Shown here one piece after another: positions 60,791 through 64,000 of a stretch of DNA of 64,000 bases. The notes beneath the pieces are model-generated. The model was given only the letters and a program-made list of their open reading frames with translations, did no database searches and was not told where the DNA came from. The position numbers and the translations under genes were made by a program. How positions within the stretch are numbered: position 1 is the first letter of the stretch; each line of letters opens with the position of its first letter. Source of the DNA: an uncultured Alphaproteobacteria bacterium (GTDB taxonomy: Bacteria > Pseudomonadota > Alphaproteobacteria > Thalassobaculales > Thalassobaculaceae); contig CACITD010000005.1 of assembly GCA_902589475.1 (NCBI GenBank), forward strand, positions 18,546 to 82,545, given 5' to 3'.

Positions 60791-60850
60791 TGCAACTAAG
60801 TTGCAATTTTATGATATAGCTTGCTATATTAAACTGATTATTTCAATCAG
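60791..60850. repeat. three consecutive perfect palindromes upstream of the ABC permease
   Basis: TGCAACT-A-AGTTGCA (60791-60805), ATATAGC-TT-GCTATAT (60814-60829), CTGATT-ATTTC-AATCAG (60834-60850). Confidence 0.85.
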
Positions 60851-60954
60851 CAGCCTGTGCAAAATAGGTAAGTAACCAAGGCAAAAACAATCTAAGACCA
60901 AAATGCAATTGGCCAACCTGCAACATTTTTTAGCTAATCATTATTAGAAGAAAC

Positions 60955-62295
60955 ATGACGGAAACCCTAATATTAAGGCCAACAAAACCAAAAAACACCT
61001 CACTTGCACGAATATTTAGAACCGAGCAAACATGGCCTAAAACGTCAGTATTACTTAGCCTATTTGTTTTGTTGCCGGTGGCTGGCCTCTTTTGGGCAGC
61101 TGTAGGCACGGATGAGAATATATGGCAACATTTGTTAGGCTCTGTTCTGCCACATTATATTGTAAATTCACTGATACTTATGGCTGGCGTTTGCCTGGGA
61201 GTAACTCTTCTTGGTACTTGTACAGCATGGTTGGTTGCAAACTGTCGCTTCCCGGGACATAAAGTTTTTGGCTGGATGCTCATTTTACCATTAGCCATGC
61301 CAGCGTACGTAATGGCCTATGTATATACAGACTTTTTAGAGTATTCTGGTCCACTGCAAACTGCACTTCGCCAAATATTTTCCTGGGAAAATAGCAACGA
61401 CTATTGGTTCCCAGAAATTCGAAGTCATGGGGGAGCAATAGCGCTATTAAGCTTGGTTCTTTATCCATATGTTTATGCATTGGCCAGAGCTGCCTTTTCC
61501 GAACAACCCGTTTCCCTGTCAGAGGCAGGACGCATGCTGGGGCACAGTCCAATTAAAGTGTTCTTTTCGGTATCACTCCCACTTGCTCGCCCCGCAATTG
61601 TTGTCGGAGTAACGCTTGCTTTAATGGAAACTCTTAGTGACTTTGGGACCGTTGATTATTTTGCCGTGAGAACTCTGACAACTGGAATTTTTGATGTTTG
61701 GTTTGGGATGGAAAATCAGAGTGGAGCGGCGCAAATTGCTCTGGTACTTTTAACTTTTATCATTTTGCTGGTTTGGCTTGAAAGAACATCTCGCAGAAAA
61801 CAAAAAGTGCATAATACTTCTCGAAAGAGTGGCACTTTAAGGTTTGAACTCAAAGGTTGGAGATCGGCAGTAGCTATTATTTGCTGCGGGCTGCCCATAC
61901 TTTTCGGCTTCCTACTCCCGGCAACTATACTAGCCACATACTCCTCATACAGTTTTAGTTTATTCAAATATACAGACTATTTAACATATACCGGGAACAC
62001 GTTGTTCCTTGCTACCGGCAGCGCAGCATTATGCATGCTACTTGGAATTTTTATCGGTTACAGCCAAAGATTAAGTTCACATTGGAGCGTGAAACTAGCA
62101 ACCCGAATTTCTACAATTGGCTATGCCATACCAGGAGCAGCACTTGCTATTGGTTTAATAATTTCTTTTGGGGCAATGAACGAATTTTTAATTCCACTAT
62201 CCGCCCACTTTTCTTTATCTGCTCAATCTTTCTTCTTAAGTGGTGGGGTCGTTGCTCTATTCTTTGCTTACACTATTCGTTTTTTTAGCTATTAG
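60955..62295 (+). CDS. iron-type (FbpB/SfuB-like) ABC transporter permease, 5' part; ends prematurely at a T7 frameshift
   Basis: ACTAWLVANCRFPGHKVFGWMLILPLAMPAYVMAYVYTDFLEYSGPLQTALR, EAGRMLGHSPIKVFFSVSLPLARPAIVVGVTLALMETLSDFGTVDYF. Confidence 0.88.
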   Translation: MTETLILRPTKPKNTSLARIFRTEQTWPKTSVLLSLFVLLPVAGLFWAAVGTDENIWQHLLGSVLPHYIVNSLILMAGVCLGVTLLGTCTAWLVANCRFPGHKVFGWMLILPLAMPAYVMAYVYTDFLEYSGPLQTALRQIFSWENSNDYWFPEIRSHGGAIALLSLVLYPYVYALARAAFSEQPVSLSEAGRMLGHSPIKVFFSVSLPLARPAIVVGVTLALMETLSDFGTVDYFAVRTLTTGIFDVWFGMENQSGAAQIALVLLTFIILLVWLERTSRRKQKVHNTSRKSGTLRFELKGWRSAVAIICCGLPILFGFLLPATILATYSSYSFSLFKYTDYLTYTGNTLFLATGSAALCMLLGIFIGYSQRLSSHWSVKLATRISTIGYAIPGAALAIGLIISFGAMNEFLIPLSAHFSLSAQSFFLSGGVVALFFAYTIRFFSY

Positions 62296-62638
62296 TGTTG
62301 GATCAGTTGAGAGTGGCCTCGAAAAAATAACACCTAATATGGATATGGCATCTAGAACCCTTGGTAAGGGGCCTTTTACAACTTTATGTCGAATCCACTT
62401 TCCTCTTTTAAGACCCGCTTTAGTAGCAGGCTCTATTCTAGTCTTTGTTGACACTATGAAAGAATTACCCGCCACCTTGATACTCCGCCCATTTAATTTC
62501 GAAACATTAGCTACATTTGTTTATCAGTACGCTTCCGATGAACTTTTAATGGAATGTGCTCCAGCTGCTTTAACAATAGTTTTTGCCGGTATACTGCCAG
62601 TTATTCTATTGAATGCCGCCATAGATAATAAAAGCTAG
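62281..62638 (+). pseudogene. 3' part of the same ABC permease in the +1 frame
   Basis: LAISVGSVESGLEKITPNMDMASRTLGKGPFTTLCRIHFPLLRPALVAGSILVFVDTMKELPATLILRPFNFETLATFVYQYASDE is the second EAA-loop half of the permease. Confidence 0.8.
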
Positions 62639-62653
62639 TCTTCGATTTAAATG

Positions 62654-64000
62654 TTAGCGGCGGCCTTGGTGGGCAACCTGATTTCTGCTTCTAGATCTCG
62701 ATCCTTTATTACTTCCATCATCCTCGTCGAAAAGATCAGCAAGTTGATCCATCATCGTGCCACCAAGCTGCTCCACATCAACGATAGTAACAGCCCTACG
62801 GTAGTACCGTGTGACATCATGCCCTATGCCTATCGCTACTAGTTCGACAGGCGATCGGCTTTCTATATATTGAATTGTGTCTCTAAGATGTTTTTCTAGA
62901 TAATTTCCTGGATTGACCGATAAAGTAGAGTCATCAACAGGAGCACCATCTGAAATAACCATGAGTATACGCCTTTCTTCGGGGCGCGCTAAGAGCCTCT
63001 GATGTGCCCAAATTAAGGCCTCTCCATCGATGTTTTCTTTTAGTATACCCTCCCTCAACATTAGGCCAAGTGACTTTCTAGCATGTCTCCATGGAGAGTC
63101 CGCCGACTTATAAACTATATGCCTAAGGTCATTAAGCCGGCCTGGGTTTTGTGGTTTACCATTTTGTATCCATTTCTCCCTGGCAGTCCCACCTTTCCAC
63201 TGTTTAGTTGTGAAACCGAGTATCTCCACTTTCACACCGCATCGCTCCAAGGTTCTAGCTAAAATATCCGCACTCATTGCAGCGATCGTAATTGGACGTC
63301 CGCGCATCGACCCTGAGTTGTCTATTAGTAAGGAAACAACCGTGTCCCTGAACTCCGTATCTTTCTCTATTTTATATGAAAGAGGGTACAATGGTGCCGT
63401 CACCACCCTTGAAAGCCGACCAGCATCTAAAATCCCTTCTTCCAAGTCAAACAACCACGAACGGTTCTGCTGTGCCAACAATTTCCGCTGCAGCCTATTC
63501 GCTAATTTACCTATAAGGCCTTGTAAGTGATTCAGCTGCTGGTCCAACAACGCTCTCAATCTGGTCAACTCTTCTGTGTCGCACAGTTCTGCTGCTGGAA
63601 TAATTTCATCATTATCTGTGGTATAAGCTTTGTAGATAGAGGTATCCGCGTTTTCAGAGTTGTGGAACATTGGGGGATTACCTGGGTTTGCTGGTTCTTC
63701 GTCGCCGCCACCGGGCTCCATATCCATATCTTCCCCATCATCACCATCAGCAGACTCATCTCCAGCCTCCATCTCCGATGGTATCATTTCCGAATCTTCT
63801 CCATCCTCACTGGCACCGCTGGTACCAGTGTCGTTCATTTCATCCGATTCGCCTCCCTCACTTTCATCCTGGCTTTCACTTGAGTCTTCATCCGATACAC
63901 CCTCCTCGCCAATTTCAAGGTCTAGGTCAGATATTAGTTGGTGGGCGTGTTCCGCATAAGCGCGCTGGTCACCAACGAAGGACTCCAGCTCTTTAAGAGT
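62654..64000 (-). CDS. cobT: cobaltochelatase subunit CobT, 5' end beyond the window
   Basis: C-terminal VWA-like [43 protein letters not shown], acidic linker. The frame stays open upstream of 63838 to the window edge ([34 protein letters not shown]...). Confidence 0.95.
   Translation of the reverse strand, partial: TLKELESFVGDQRAYAEHAHQLISDLDLEIGEEGVSDEDSSESQDESEGGESDEMNDTGTSGASEDGEDSEMIPSEMEAGDESADGDDGEDMDMEPGGGDEEPANPGNPPMFHNSENADTSIYKAYTTDNDEIIPAAELCDTEELTRLRALLDQQLNHLQGLIGKLANRLQRKLLAQQNRSWLFDLEEGILDAGRLSRVVTAPLYPLSYKIEKDTEFRDTVVSLLIDNSGSMRGRPITIAAMSADILARTLERCGVKVEILGFTTKQWKGGTAREKWIQNGKPQNPGRLNDLRHIVYKSADSPWRHARKSLGLMLREGILKENIDGEALIWAHQRLLARPEERRILMVISDGAPVDDSTLSVNPGNYLEKHLRDTIQYIESRSPVELVAIGIGHDVTRYYRRAVTIVDVEQLGGTMMDQLADLFDEDDGSNKGSRSRSRNQVAHQGRR

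Noticed and set aside
62280-62288. Classic -1 ribosomal frameshift (T TTT TTA slippery site)
   Set aside because: A -1 shift leads directly to a TAG stop; the productive frame needs +1 (or loss of one T), so canonical -1 frameshifting does not explain it.
63527-63996. Overlapping ORFs rich in P/S/H opposite cobT
   Set aside because: Mirror of the low-complexity acidic linker of CobT (D/E/S/G codons); artefactual.
1-64000. CRISPR arrays, prophage, transposons, defence islands, BGC signatures (NRPS/PKS/RiPP)
   Set aside because: No repeat-spacer pattern, integrase/transposase, capsid/terminase, nuclease-helicase sets or megasynthases seen on either strand.

Overview
This 64 kb window comes from an AT-leaning, densely coded alphaproteobacterial-type chromosome. 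I saw no prophage, transposase, integrase, CRISPR array or rRNA. About the first 42 kb is catabolic: acyl-CoA dehydrogenases, class III CoA-transferases, MaoC hydratases, SDRs, a thiolase with a DUF35 OB-fold partner, LLM-family oxidoreductases, an amidase, an amidohydrolase, a PhyH dioxygenase, a ComDE-like ThDP decarboxylase and PrpF/KDPG-aldolase-like enzymes. The last ~20 kb holds a phosphate locus (phoR-pstS-pstC-pstA-pstB-phoB, with no phoU), cobalamin genes (cobA, cobB/cbiA, cobN, cobW and a window-truncated cobT, with a cobalamin riboswitch ahead of cobW), fur, a tRNA-Thr(CGT), rlmN, a Bax inhibitor-1 family gene and an ialB-like gene. The best leads are: (1) the pst/pho locus lacks phoU, has a PhoR with no visible TM segment, and carries a clear Pho box and a perfect 13-bp pstS-pstC hairpin; (2) an iron-type ABC permease is split by a +1 shift in a T7 run and preceded by three consecutive palindromes; (3) the TVP38 gene may have a similar homopolymer problem at its 5' end; (4) two catabolic clusters resemble steroid/CoA side-chain degradation modules; (5) a 34-aa membrane microprotein ORF is absent from the ORF track. 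I found no clear-cut novel defence or mobile system. All functional names come from reading the translations, with no database search.
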